From Nocardia rhizosphaerihabitans (lineage in GTDB: Bacteria; Actinomycetota; Actinomycetes; Mycobacteriales; Mycobacteriaceae): a stretch of DNA of 64,000 nt. Shown here one piece after another: positions 27,342 to 35,833 of the stretch (position 1 is its first letter; every line of letters begins with the position of its first letter). The translations under genes and the position numbers were made by a program. Under the pieces are notes generated by a model that was not told the DNA's origin, made no database searches, and worked only from the letters and a program-made list of their open reading frames with translations. The stretch covers positions 62,001-126,000 of the forward strand of contig NZ_BMNE01000011.1 in NCBI RefSeq assembly GCF_014646295.1. Direction: 5' to 3'.

Positions 27342-27373
27342 GCCCGGCAGGTCGGTGAACCGGCCTGCCGGGC
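27342..27373. terminator. Bidirectional terminator
   Basis: Inverted repeat with arms GCCCGGCAGG and CCTGCCGGGC separated by 12 bp, between the TetR gene and the convergent thiolase gene. Confidence 0.75.
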
Positions 27374-27388
27374 ACCAGCTATCACTAC

Positions 27389-28534
27389 TCAGACCGCAGG
27401 CACCTCGATCACCGTCGCCGATCCCATGCCGCCACCGGCGCACATCGCCGCGATGCCGAGTCCACCACCGCGACGCCGCAGTTCGTGGACCAGGGTGACG
27501 ATCATCCTGGCTCCGGTCGCCGCCACCGGGTGGCCCAGCGAGCACCCGCTGCCGCTGTAGTTCACGATCTCCGGATCCAGGTCCAGCGCTCGGATGGCCG
27601 CGAGCGGCACCGAGGTGAACGCCTCGTTGATCTCGATCAACCGAACCGACCCCAGCGAGATCCCGCTCCGGCGAACCGCCTTCGTGATCGCGTCGATCGA
27701 CGCCAGACCGGTGAACGCGGGGTCGACCCCGACTGATGCCCACCCCCGGATATAGGCGAGTACAGGCAGACCGAGCCGATCGGAAGCGATCGCCAGTGCG
27801 GCCGCGCCGTCGTTGGCCCCCGACGCGTTGCCTGCGGTGATCGAGAAGCCGTCTATTTCCGGGTGCAGCACTTTCAGCGACGACAGTCGCTCCAGACTGG
27901 TGTCGCGGCGCGGATGCTCATCGGTGTCGAAGACTCCGTGCGGCGTCTCGACGGCGATGATCTCGTCCTTGAAAAGGCCTGCGTCGATGGCGGCGGTCGC
28001 GTTGCGATGAGAGCGCAACGCCCAACGGTCCATGTCGTCACGGGTGAGCCCCGCCCGCACCGCAGTGTTCCAGCCGACAGTGATGGACATGTCCATGGCC
28101 GGAGCATCCGGACGGTCCGGGTGACTGGGCGAGACCCACGGGTCGACCCATTCGTCGGGTCCGACCCTGAATCGCGCTCGGGGCGCGGTCGATTCGCTGT
28201 TCACGCCACCAGCGATCACCAGCTCGTCCATGCCCGCCCTGATATTCGCCGCCGCCGTCTGCACGGCGGCCATACCCGCTGCGCAGTGCCGGTTCTGCGC
28301 CAGGCCCGGCGCTGCCGTGAGACCCGCGGTGACGGCCGCGTGCCGCGCGAGCACCCCGCCGCCGTAGCGCCCCTCGCCGAGGATGACATCGTCGATTCGG
28401 TCGGCTTCGAGATCTTCGGCCACCGCACCGACGACGTGGTGGGCGAGGTCGAACGCGGAGGTGTCGCGCAGCGTCCCCTTTCGGGCGGTGCCGATGGGCG
28501 TCCGCAGCGCGGAGACGATGACAGCTTCGGGCAT
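27389..28534 (-). CDS. Thiolase / acetyl-CoA acetyltransferase
   Basis: A 381-residue thiolase with nucleophilic cysteine in NRHCAAGM, histidine in CSLGHPVAATG and the second cysteine in MCAGGGMG. It should cleave a 3-ketoacyl-CoA. The ATG at 28534 follows AGGAGG; the longer upstream frame would run across the operator at 28582 and is not used. It is transcribed away from the SDR gene at 28635. Confidence 0.93.
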   Translation of the reverse strand: MPEAVIVSALRTPIGTARKGTLRDTSAFDLAHHVVGAVAEDLEADRIDDVILGEGRYGGGVLARHAAVTAGLTAAPGLAQNRHCAAGMAAVQTAAANIRAGMDELVIAGGVNSESTAPRARFRVGPDEWVDPWVSPSHPDRPDAPAMDMSITVGWNTAVRAGLTRDDMDRWALRSHRNATAAIDAGLFKDEIIAVETPHGVFDTDEHPRRDTSLERLSSLKVLHPEIDGFSITAGNASGANDGAAALAIASDRLGLPVLAYIRGWASVGVDPAFTGLASIDAITKAVRRSGISLGSVRLIEINEAFTSVPLAAIRALDLDPEIVNYSGSGCSLGHPVAATGARMIVTLVHELRRRGGGLGIAAMCAGGGMGSATVIEVPAV

Positions 28535-28581
28535 GGGGGCCTCCTGGGTGGATTGCCGGCAAAGGGCTGACTGCTCGGTCT

Positions 28582-28596
28582 GAGAATAGTATTCTC
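28582..28596. promoter_or_regulatory. TetR-type operator, GAGAAT-N3-ATTCTC
   Basis: Perfect inverted repeat GAGAATAGTATTCTC between the divergent thiolase (minus) and SDR (plus) genes, 39 bp from the SDR start and 48 bp from the thiolase start. Confidence 0.78.
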
Positions 28597-28634
28597 TCTC
28601 ATTGAGATTGATATTCACAAGGAGGGATCGCTAC

Positions 28635-29399
28635 ATGCAGATCAGTGGAAGTTCCGCGCTCGTGGTGGGCGGCACCGGCGGCCTCGGCGAGGCGACGGTA
28701 CGGCGGCTACACGCCGCGGGCGCGAAGGTCGTCGTCGCCGATGTCGCCGACGACAAGGGCAAGGAGTTGGTCGACGAGCTCGGAATCCGCTACGTCCATA
28801 CCGATGCCACCCAAGAGGACTCGGTGCGCGCAGCGGTCGCCGAAGCCCAATCGCTTGGCCCGCTGCGCATCTCGGTCGACACCCACGGTGGCCCCGCGAC
28901 CGGCGGTCGACTGATCGGCAAGGACGGCTCAGCCCTCGACCTCGCGGGCTTCCGCACCACTATCGAGTACTATCTGACCGCCGTATTCAACGTACTGCGA
29001 CTGTCCGCCGAGGCGATGGCCACGACCGAACCGCTGGCCGAAGGCGCTCGCGGCGTGATCGTGAACACGGCCTCCATCGCAGCCTACGAAGGCCAGATCG
29101 GCCAACTCCCCTACGCCGCCGCGAAGGGTGGGGTCGCCGCCATGACCCTGGTCGCCGCCCGCGACCTCTCGCCCCTTGGCATCCGGGTGGTCACCATCGC
29201 CCCCGGCACCGTCAACACGCCCGCCTACGGTAAGTCCGCCGACAAGCTCGAAGGCTATTGGGGTCCGCAGGTGCCGTTCCCCAAGCGGATGGGACGCTCC
29301 GACGAGTACGCCCAACTGGCGACCGCGATCGTCGAGAACGACTATCTCAACGGCGAAGTCATCCGCCTCGACGGTGCTCTGCGTTTTCCGCCGAAGTAG
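28635..29399 (+). CDS. SDR family oxidoreductase, type II 3-hydroxyacyl-CoA dehydrogenase-like
   Basis: A 254-residue short-chain dehydrogenase with GGTGGLGEA in the Rossmann loop (VVGGTGGLG in place of the usual VTGG start), VDTHGG in the NNAG position and the YAAAK active site. The pattern GSSALVVGGTGGLGEATVRR and the C-terminal LNGEVIRLDGALR match HSD10-like 3-hydroxyacyl-CoA dehydrogenases. AAGGAGG precedes the ATG. It lies between the operator and a convergent hydratase. Confidence 0.9.
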   Translation: MQISGSSALVVGGTGGLGEATVRRLHAAGAKVVVADVADDKGKELVDELGIRYVHTDATQEDSVRAAVAEAQSLGPLRISVDTHGGPATGGRLIGKDGSALDLAGFRTTIEYYLTAVFNVLRLSAEAMATTEPLAEGARGVIVNTASIAAYEGQIGQLPYAAAKGGVAAMTLVAARDLSPLGIRVVTIAPGTVNTPAYGKSADKLEGYWGPQVPFPKRMGRSDEYAQLATAIVENDYLNGEVIRLDGALRFPPK

Positions 29400-29439
29400 G
29401 TCAGCCGAGAACCACGCCGCCTCGACAACTCGCGCACCG

Positions 29440-29477
29440 CACCGGAGGAGACCGGATCGGTCCCGGCCCCTCCGGTG
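29440..29477. terminator. Probable bidirectional terminator
   Basis: Arms CACCGGAGG and CCTCCGGTG flank a smaller inner repeat (ACCG-GAT-CGGT), between the convergent SDR and enoyl-CoA hydratase genes. Confidence 0.65.
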
Positions 29478-29489
29478 AACGGTCCCGCG

Positions 29490-30254
29490 CTACTTCCCGG
29501 CGGTGAGGCGGCCGATGATCGTACGGAACTCCGCCGTCTGGAACGAAAGGTCCTCGGCCGTGTTCGCATAGTCGAGCGTGGCGAGCACGGCGCGCTCGAG
29601 ATGCAGGTTCAGAAGTCGCTTGGTACTCTCCACGGCCTGCCTCGGCAGCTCCAGAACGCGTTTCGCGCAGGCCAGCGCCTCGCTCAGTGGGTCGGCCACG
29701 ACGTGGTTCACCAAACCCATCTCGCGAGCCCGTTCGGCGGGGATCTTGGCACCGGTCAGGGCATACTCCTTGGCCAGCATCAGACTGGTGTGCAGCGGCC
29801 AGGTGAGCGGACCACCATCAGCCGCCACCAGACCGACCTGCACATGCGGGTCTTTGAGGTAGGCATCCTCGGCGATGTAGGCCATGTCGCTCAACGCCAC
29901 CAGACTGCAGCCGAGCCCGACCGCCGGACCGTTTACCGCGGCGATCACCGGCACCCGGCAGCGAACCATTCCGAGCACTATCTCGCGGCCGTGCGCGATG
30001 GTCTCGGCGCGCAGCTCGGTATCGCGGGACAGTTCGGCGAGATAGGCGAAGTCCCCACCGGCGGAGAACGCCTGACCGGCACCGGTGAGTACTGCGGCCC
30101 TGGCCTCGCGGTCGGCACCGAGCTGTGGCCACAGCGCGGCCAGGCCCGAGTGCAGCGCGTTGTTGACGGCGTTGAGCGCGTCGGGTCGGTTGAGCGTGAT
30201 GATCCGCAGCGGGCCATCGGCCTCGACGCTGATCTCGGTGGGCAGGTCGTACAT
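29490..30254 (-). CDS. Enoyl-CoA hydratase/isomerase
   Basis: A 254-residue crotonase-family enzyme with LNRPDALNAVN, the AFSAGGDF oxyanion segment and NGPAVGLGCSL. It ends a four-gene minus-strand operon that begins with the acyl-CoA ligase at 33611. It should act on the unsaturated CoA ester made by the paired acyl-CoA dehydrogenases just upstream. The ATG has AGGAG 6 bp upstream. Confidence 0.92.
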   Translation of the reverse strand: MYDLPTEISVEADGPLRIITLNRPDALNAVNNALHSGLAALWPQLGADREARAAVLTGAGQAFSAGGDFAYLAELSRDTELRAETIAHGREIVLGMVRCRVPVIAAVNGPAVGLGCSLVALSDMAYIAEDAYLKDPHVQVGLVAADGGPLTWPLHTSLMLAKEYALTGAKIPAERAREMGLVNHVVADPLSEALACAKRVLELPRQAVESTKRLLNLHLERAVLATLDYANTAEDLSFQTAEFRTIIGRLTAGK

Positions 30255-30255
30255 G

Positions 30256-31341
30256 TCAGGCTCCTAGGTCGAGGATGCGCGTGGCGATGATGTTCTTCTG
30301 GATCTGCGACGTTCCGCCCATGACACTTTGGGCGCGGCTGTAGAGGTAGCTGCCGAACATGTCGTCGTCGGTGCCCGCGACCGCGAGTGCCGCGTGGCCG
30401 ACGGATTGCTCGACCCAGGTCATCAGCAGCTTGTCGAGCGAACCGTCCGGGCCGTGCACGAGACCGTCGAGCTGCTCGGAGAGCCGGCGCCGAACGTGCA
30501 GCCGTAGCATCTCCGATTGAACTGCGGCCCAAGCGAGTTCGCCGGGCACGGGGCCGGCCACTCGGGACTCGAGCTGCCGTACCGTCTTCGCGTAACGAGC
30601 AGCGAAACCCAGTGTGGCGGGTTCACGTTCGTGCCCGACCACCGTCATGGCGAGCTTCCAGCCGTCTCCGGGCGCACCGACCATCCGGTCGGCGGGCACC
30701 CGGGCACCGTCGAACCGCACCTGGCCGAACTCGCGGGTGACGCCGCTGATCATCCGCAACGGCTGCTGCTGCACCCCTGGCTGATGCATCGAGACGATGA
30801 AACCCGAAATGCCCTTGTGCCGAGGAGCGCTCGGATCGGTGCGCGCGAGCAGCAGGCACCAATCGGCGACATCAGAGTAGCTGGTCCAGACCTTGTGCCC
30901 GTCCAGGACATAGTCGTCGCCGTCGCGGGTAGCCGTCGTGCGCAGCGAGGCCAGATCCGATCCCGCGTCCGGCTCACTGAAACCCTGACACCAGCGCTGC
31001 GAGCCGTCGATCATGCCGGGCAGGAAACGCTGCTGCAGTTCGGGACTCGCGTGTCTGCCCAGCCCGTGCACCAGATACCCGAGACTGGGCCGTTGCGGCG
31101 CACCGGCTGTGGTCAGTTCCTCGTCCAGGATGACGTCGTAAACCGGCGGCAGCCCATGACCACCGAATTCCTTCGGCCAGGAGAGTCCGAAGAAGCCCGC
31201 GCCGTATAGCGCCCGGTGCCAGTCACCCGCCTTTGCCCAGTACTCGTCGCCGGAGGAGGGAAAGGATGCGGCGTTACCGGCCACCCACTCCCGCAGCCGA
31301 GCACGAAACGCTGCTTCCTCGGGCGAATCACGATAGTCCAC
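30256..31341 (-). CDS. Acyl-CoA dehydrogenase, likely alpha partner
   Basis: A 361-residue acyl-CoA dehydrogenase with RWCQGFSEPDAGSDLASLRTTA and QSVMGGTSQIQKNIIATRILDLG, very like the protein at 23156. It overlaps the 3' end of a shorter dehydrogenase gene (31328), giving a second tandem pair in this window. It probably forms a heteromer acting on a bulky CoA ester. The GTG start has GGAGGAG upstream. Confidence 0.92.
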   Translation of the reverse strand: MDYRDSPEEAAFRARLREWVAGNAASFPSSGDEYWAKAGDWHRALYGAGFFGLSWPKEFGGHGLPPVYDVILDEELTTAGAPQRPSLGYLVHGLGRHASPELQQRFLPGMIDGSQRWCQGFSEPDAGSDLASLRTTATRDGDDYVLDGHKVWTSYSDVADWCLLLARTDPSAPRHKGISGFIVSMHQPGVQQQPLRMISGVTREFGQVRFDGARVPADRMVGAPGDGWKLAMTVVGHEREPATLGFAARYAKTVRQLESRVAGPVPGELAWAAVQSEMLRLHVRRRLSEQLDGLVHGPDGSLDKLLMTWVEQSVGHAALAVAGTDDDMFGSYLYSRAQSVMGGTSQIQKNIIATRILDLGA

Positions 31342-32224
31342 AGTCGATCTCCTCCAGACGGGTGGCGAACAATTCGGTCGAGGTCAGCACCCGGCGCAGG
31401 TACACATGGGCCAGACACTCCCAGGTATTGCCGATGCCGCCGTGTACCTGAATCGAGGTCTCGCACACCGTGCGAGCGGCGCGGGAGGTGTAGACCTTGG
31501 CGATCCGCGCGGCGCGCAACGCATCGGCGGGCGGCAGTTCGTCGACCGCCCACGCGGCGTACCGCAATACGCTGATCGCGCCCTCGATCAGCGCCAGGCT
31601 CTCGGCGAGCAGATGCGCCACCGCTTGATAGGAGCCGATGGAGTGGCCGTATTGCTCGCGGACTTTGGCGTAGTCCACCGCCAACTGCTGTGCTCCGCGG
31701 GCTGCACCGAGCAGATCCGCGGTCGTCATGGTGACGGCCAGCGCCTGCCAGTGGATCAGCTGCTCCAGCGACAGCTCGCCGAGCAGTTCCGGTGGGCCGG
31801 TGAGTTCGGCTGTGCCCCTGGTGAGATCGGCACCGGGCAACGCCTGCCCGACCGCGCGGGCGAACAGCTGCCTGTCGTCGATGAGCAACGCCCGATCACG
31901 GTCTGCGGTGTCGACCGCGCGTGTGCCCACGCCGATAGTCCATCGACCGTCGACGCCCCCGCGCAGGTCGTCGGCCAAGACCGGTCCCAGGAAGGCGACA
32001 TCGACCAGGCCGCGCGCGAATTCCTCTGTGACGAGGGCTACTTCGACCCCAGAAGCACCGTCGGACCGCAGGCTTCGCCACCCCGCGGTCTCCACCGCCT
32101 TCTCGAGCCGGGCGATCCTGGTCGCATTGTCGAGCTCGGCGACCGAGCTCGGACCGAGTTCGTCGGCCAGCCTCGCGGCGGCCTCACACAGCTGGCGCTG
32201 CTCACTGGTCAGTCGGACGTCCAT
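31328..32224 (-). CDS. Acyl-CoA dehydrogenase, short beta partner
   Basis: A 298-residue acyl-CoA dehydrogenase whose C-terminal domain is clear (KVREQYGHSIGSYQAVAH, SIQVHGGIGNTWECLAH) but whose middle domain is reduced, lacking the flavin-contact motif. It is the half-type partner of the gene at 30256, paralleling 23156/24289. It overlaps the acyl-CoA ligase gene by 23 bp at its 5' end and its partner by 14 bp at its 3' end. Confidence 0.9.
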   Translation of the reverse strand: MDVRLTSEQRQLCEAAARLADELGPSSVAELDNATRIARLEKAVETAGWRSLRSDGASGVEVALVTEEFARGLVDVAFLGPVLADDLRGGVDGRWTIGVGTRAVDTADRDRALLIDDRQLFARAVGQALPGADLTRGTAELTGPPELLGELSLEQLIHWQALAVTMTTADLLGAARGAQQLAVDYAKVREQYGHSIGSYQAVAHLLAESLALIEGAISVLRYAAWAVDELPPADALRAARIAKVYTSRAARTVCETSIQVHGGIGNTWECLAHVYLRRVLTSTELFATRLEEIDCGLS

Positions 32225-33611
32225 GACGCTCCTCGAGGACTCGTCGGAGCACCTTGCCCGAAGGCAGGCGCGGGATTTCGGGTACGAACACGATGCGACG
32301 GGGCCGCTTGTAGGAAGCCAGCCGTTCGCCGACCAGCGTGATCAGCTCGTCGGCGGAGACGCCGTCGAGCACGGCGACCGCGGCCACCACAGCTTCACCG
32401 TCGCGTGGGTCGGGGGTCCCGAACACCGCGCAGTCGATAACCTTGGGGTGCCCGTGCAGAATCGCCTCGATCTCGGCGGGTGCGACCTGGAAACCGCGCA
32501 CCTTGATCATCTCCTTCGCCCGGTCGGTGATCCGTACCCAGCCCTCGGCATCGACGTGCCCGACATCGCCGGTCCGATACCACGCGCCGTCGAATGCCTC
32601 CGCGGTCGCCTCGGTCGGCAGATAGCCCGCCATCAACGACCGCGACCGGCATTGGATCTCCCCGGTCTCCCCCGCCCCCACCGGTTTTCCGGTCTCGAGG
32701 TCCACCACCCGGATGCGGACTCCGGGAGCCGCCTTACCGACAGAATCCAGCCTCGCTCCGTCGAGCGGATTGCAGGCGATGACCGGTAGCTCGCTGGCAC
32801 CGTAGGCGGGCAGCCAGCGCACCCCGCTGCGTGCGGTCACCGTTTCAGCGACACTCGCCGTCACCGGAGTGGCGCCCCACATGATGTAGCGCAACGAACT
32901 CAGGTCGTAGCGTTCGAGTTCGGGGTGGGACGCGAGGGCGATCGCGATCGGCGCCACGGCCATCTCGATGGTGATGCGGTCATCCTGGATGCAGGACAGC
33001 ATCGTGTTCAGATCGAAGCGCCGGTGCAACCTCATCCAGGCCCCGGCCCGCAGCGCGGTGAGAATGTTGAGCAAGCCCAGGATGTGCGAGGGCGGGGTCG
33101 CGACTTGGATCCGATCGGTGCCGGACAGGCCGAGCACCTCGGTCCACTGCCGCACGGCCACGGCCACCGAATCGTGGGTGTGCCGCACCGCCTTCGGCAT
33201 CCCCGTGGTGCCGGAGCTGAATACGAGCACCGCCTCGGACGTCGGATCTGATTGGACCGCAGTATGTTTCGCCGGTGTGATCGGGTCGCCCAGGTACCGC
33301 ATCGGCAGCAACTCGCCGAGCACGGCGCAGTCACCGAGGGCGTGGACAGCACCCGTCACAGCGAGCGCGTGCGCGACCTCGTCCCGCTTCCAGGCGGGGC
33401 TGATCAGGGCGACGCAGGCGCCGAGTCGCCACACCGCGAGGACCGCGACGACGAACTCGGGCCGGTTGGACGACATGAGCGCCACCCGCTGTCCCACCAG
33501 CACCCCGCGGCCTGCCAGCTCGTCGGCCAATCCGGCGGCCAGCTCGTCGAGTTCGACCCTGGTGTAGACCCGCCCCTCGAACACGAGCGCGCTCGGCACA
33601 GTGTCAGACAT
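32202..33611 (-). CDS. AMP-dependent acyl-CoA synthetase/ligase
   Basis: A 469-residue adenylate-forming enzyme with the P-loop SSGTTGMPKAV, YGASELP, the YRTGD motif, the hinge-like DRAKEMIKVRGFQV and the C-terminal lysine in LPSGKVLRR. It activates a carboxylic acid to its CoA ester through an acyl-adenylate. It is the first gene of the minus-strand operon that also encodes paired dehydrogenases and a hydratase. The start at 33611 is uncertain because no strong ribosome site is seen; an ATG at 33632 is the alternative. Confidence 0.93.
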   Translation of the reverse strand: MSDTVPSALVFEGRVYTRVELDELAAGLADELAGRGVLVGQRVALMSSNRPEFVVAVLAVWRLGACVALISPAWKRDEVAHALAVTGAVHALGDCAVLGELLPMRYLGDPITPAKHTAVQSDPTSEAVLVFSSGTTGMPKAVRHTHDSVAVAVRQWTEVLGLSGTDRIQVATPPSHILGLLNILTALRAGAWMRLHRRFDLNTMLSCIQDDRITIEMAVAPIAIALASHPELERYDLSSLRYIMWGATPVTASVAETVTARSGVRWLPAYGASELPVIACNPLDGARLDSVGKAAPGVRIRVVDLETGKPVGAGETGEIQCRSRSLMAGYLPTEATAEAFDGAWYRTGDVGHVDAEGWVRITDRAKEMIKVRGFQVAPAEIEAILHGHPKVIDCAVFGTPDPRDGEAVVAAVAVLDGVSADELITLVGERLASYKRPRRIVFVPEIPRLPSGKVLRRVLEERHGRPTDQ

Positions 33612-33636
33612 CTTGGAAGGTTCCCGTCTCATGAGA

Positions 33637-33651
33637 GAGAATACTATTCTC
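33637..33651. promoter_or_regulatory. TetR-type operator, GAGAAT-N3-ATTCTC
   Basis: Perfect inverted repeat GAGAATACTATTCTC between the divergent acyl-CoA ligase and reductase genes. It is only 26 bp from the ligase start, so bound repressor would block transcription both ways. Confidence 0.78.
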
Positions 33652-33688
33652 ATTTCGATAGAATCTTAATACCAGGAGGAGGTGGACC

Positions 33689-34717
33689 ATGGCGACACTC
33701 TCGTCATTTCTGCGCGCGACAGTGACCAGGGTCGTGACCGAGAGCGCGGACGCGCGGACATTCGTGCTCGACCCGCACGACGGGCCACTGCACTACCGAG
33801 CCGGACAGTTCTGCACCTTCCGGGTCACCGTGGGCGGCACCGTGCGCTTTCGGTCCTACTCGATGTCGAGCGCACCGGAGACCGACGGCGAGATCATGAC
33901 CACGGTCAAACGCGTGCCCGGCGGCGCCGTGTCCAACTGGATGCTCGACACCCTCACCGCGGGCGACGAGGTGGAGCTGTCCAAAGCCGCGGGCCGTTTC
34001 TGCCTGCGCGACTCCGACGTCCCAGTACTAGGCTTCAGCGGTGGCAGCGGCATCACGCCGATCCTGTCCCTCACCAAAGCAGCGCTGGCGGGAACCACCC
34101 GCCGGGTCCGGCTCCTGTGCGCGGACCGCGACCGAGCGTCCATGCTGTTCGACGACGCGCTCACCGGTCTCGTCGCCCGCTATCCGGAGCGACTCCGGGT
34201 GGTCAGGCACCTCGACAGCGAGCGCGGGTATCTCGACCGCGCGGCCGTCCGTGCGTTCGTGGACGCCGATGCGCACGGCGACCACTACGTCTGCGGACCC
34301 GAGGCATTCATGGACCTGGTGGAACAGTCGCTCCCCGGCCCTGGCCTCGTATTCAGCGAGCGGTTCGGCACGCCCGCGAACCCGACGGCCCCACCCGCGG
34401 ACAGCTCGGCATCAGCGAACGTCGTCGATCACGGGGCGGATTCCGACGGCACGGTCACGGTGATCCTGAACGGCAAGAAGAAGTCTGTGCCCCGGAAGGC
34501 CGGTGAGACGCTGCTGGAGAGCGCCCGACGCGGCGGCCTCGCCCCGCCGTTCTCCTGCGAGCAGGGAAATTGCGCAACCTGCCTGGCGAAAGTGACCTCG
34601 GGCCACGCGACTATGCGGCACAACAACGCTTTGACCGACGACGAGGTCGCCGAGGGCTATGTGCTGACCTGCCAGGCTGTCCCGGACTCCGACGGCGCCA
34701 TCGTCGAATACGAGTGA
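33689..34717 (+). CDS. Oxygenase reductase component, KshB-like (FAD and plant-type 2Fe-2S)
   Basis: A 342-residue electron-transfer protein. It has a flavin-binding RSYS at residues 55-58, an NAD-binding GFSGGSGITP near residue 112 and a C-terminal plant-type 2Fe-2S domain with Cys290, Cys295, Cys298 and Cys328. This domain order matches the reductase of 3-ketosteroid 9-alpha-hydroxylase (KshB) and related single-component reductases that feed Rieske oxygenases. The window has two Rieske oxygenases and only this dedicated reductase, so it probably serves one or both. AGGAGG precedes the ATG. Confidence 0.93.
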   Translation: MATLSSFLRATVTRVVTESADARTFVLDPHDGPLHYRAGQFCTFRVTVGGTVRFRSYSMSSAPETDGEIMTTVKRVPGGAVSNWMLDTLTAGDEVELSKAAGRFCLRDSDVPVLGFSGGSGITPILSLTKAALAGTTRRVRLLCADRDRASMLFDDALTGLVARYPERLRVVRHLDSERGYLDRAAVRAFVDADAHGDHYVCGPEAFMDLVEQSLPGPGLVFSERFGTPANPTAPPADSSASANVVDHGADSDGTVTVILNGKKKSVPRKAGETLLESARRGGLAPPFSCEQGNCATCLAKVTSGHATMRHNNALTDDEVAEGYVLTCQAVPDSDGAIVEYE

Positions 34718-34726
34718 ACTCGGCGA

Positions 34727-34757
34727 CCGCACCCCATCAGGCTCCGACGGGGTGCGG
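34727..34757. terminator. Bidirectional terminator
   Basis: Arms CCGCACCCC and GGGGTGCGG separated by 13 bp lie between the reductase gene and the convergent LLM oxidoreductase gene. Confidence 0.72.
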
Positions 34758-34760
34758 CCG

Positions 34761-35717
34761 TCAGCGCAGCCGACGCGCCAGGTCGGCGACCATCTCCCTG
34801 GTTCGCCGCTTGGAGGCGACCAGCGCGTCTCGATCGTCCCCGATCGGAAGCAGCCGCACCGAGATATCGGTGGCACCGGCATCGGCGTACCTGCGAAGTC
34901 CCGCCGCAATGGCCTCCTCGTCCCCCGCGATACACAGATCCCCGATCGTGCGTGCGTCGCCTTGTTCGAGCAGCCGCTGATAATTGGGCGAGACCTCCGC
35001 TTCGCCGAGAATTCGGTTCGCCCGCGCCCGCGCCTCGTCCACCTGCCCTGCCGAGCACAGACATACCGGCAACCCGACAACCACGCGCGGCGCAGACCTG
35101 CCCGCGTCGGCGGCCGCCTTGTTGATCTTCGGCACCACATGCTCGGCGACGGCGCGTTCGTCCGCCATCCAGAGCACGGTGCCGTCGGCCCGCTCCCCGG
35201 CGATTCGCAGCATCACCGGACCCAGCGCGGCGACCAAAACCGGAACCGGGGCGACCGGGCCGAGATCGAGTGGATTGTGCACCGTGAAGGTGCTGTTCTC
35301 CACGTCCACCGAGCCGGTGCCCGCGAGTCCGGCGGCCAGTACCTCGAGATAGTCGCGGGTGTAGGCCGCCGGCTTCTCGTACGGCAGACCGAGCATGTCG
35401 CGGATGATCCAGTGATGCGACGGCCCGACACCGAGCGCGAGCCTGCCGCCTGCCGCCGCGTGCGCCGAGAGCGCCTGTCGCGCCAGCGCGATCGGATGCT
35501 GAGCCTGCAGCGGTACCACGGCGGTGCCCAGTTCGATCCGCGAGGTGGCCAGTCCCATCGCCGTCACGGTGACGAGCGCGTCGAAGTCGTTGGGTACCTG
35601 CGGAATCCAAGCGGTATCGAGCCCTGCCGACTCTGCCCACGCGATGTCTCGCAGCATGCGTTCGAGCTTGCGGCCCGAATCGCCCTTCTCCGGGCCGATC
35701 ATCACGCCGATGCGCAC
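34761..35717 (-). CDS. LLM-class F420-dependent oxidoreductase
   Basis: A 318-residue bacterial-luciferase-like protein starting RIGVMIGPEKG, with the TIM-barrel motifs GLDTAWIPQVPNDFD and LALGVGPSHHW. In mycobacteria and nocardia such proteins use cofactor F420 and often reduce or oxidise xenobiotic-like or steroid-like substrates. The GTG start at 35717 has TTGGAGGAA upstream; an earlier frame extension crosses the divergent promoter and is rejected. It is transcribed away from the SDR at 35834. Confidence 0.88.
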   Translation of the reverse strand: MRIGVMIGPEKGDSGRKLERMLRDIAWAESAGLDTAWIPQVPNDFDALVTVTAMGLATSRIELGTAVVPLQAQHPIALARQALSAHAAAGGRLALGVGPSHHWIIRDMLGLPYEKPAAYTRDYLEVLAAGLAGTGSVDVENSTFTVHNPLDLGPVAPVPVLVAALGPVMLRIAGERADGTVLWMADERAVAEHVVPKINKAAADAGRSAPRVVVGLPVCLCSAGQVDEARARANRILGEAEVSPNYQRLLEQGDARTIGDLCIAGDEEAIAAGLRRYADAGATDISVRLLPIGDDRDALVASKRRTREMVADLARRLR

Positions 35718-35775
35718 GGTTCCTCCAAGTAATTCGAAGTCGGATTCGGATATGCTACTTGCGTGGGATGAGAAC

Positions 35776-35790
35776 GCCAATACCATCCTG
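35776..35790. promoter_or_regulatory. Degenerate TetR-type operator
   Basis: The sequence GCCAATACCATCCTG matches the 26543 operator in the central AATACCAT core but only partly in the arms, and GAGAAC/GAGAAT half-sites flank it. It lies between the divergent LLM oxidoreductase and SDR genes, so it may be a weak member of the same regulon. Confidence 0.35.
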
Positions 35791-35805
35791 CGAGAATGAC
35801 ATATT

Positions 35806-35819
35806 GCCGCCCGGGCGGC
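35806..35819. repeat. 14-bp perfect palindrome upstream of SDR
   Basis: GCCGCCCGGGCGGC, perfectly symmetric, sits 15 bp before the SDR start and just before its ribosome site. It could be an operator or an mRNA hairpin; nothing identifies a binding protein. Confidence 0.35.
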
Positions 35820-35833
35820 ACGTGAGGAGCACC

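Noticed and set aside
19887..33651. GAGAAT-N3-ATTCTC sites as KstR or KstR2 operators
   Set aside because: The known KstR and KstR2 consensus sequences (containing AAC..GTT or CAAG..CTTG arms) do not match these sites.
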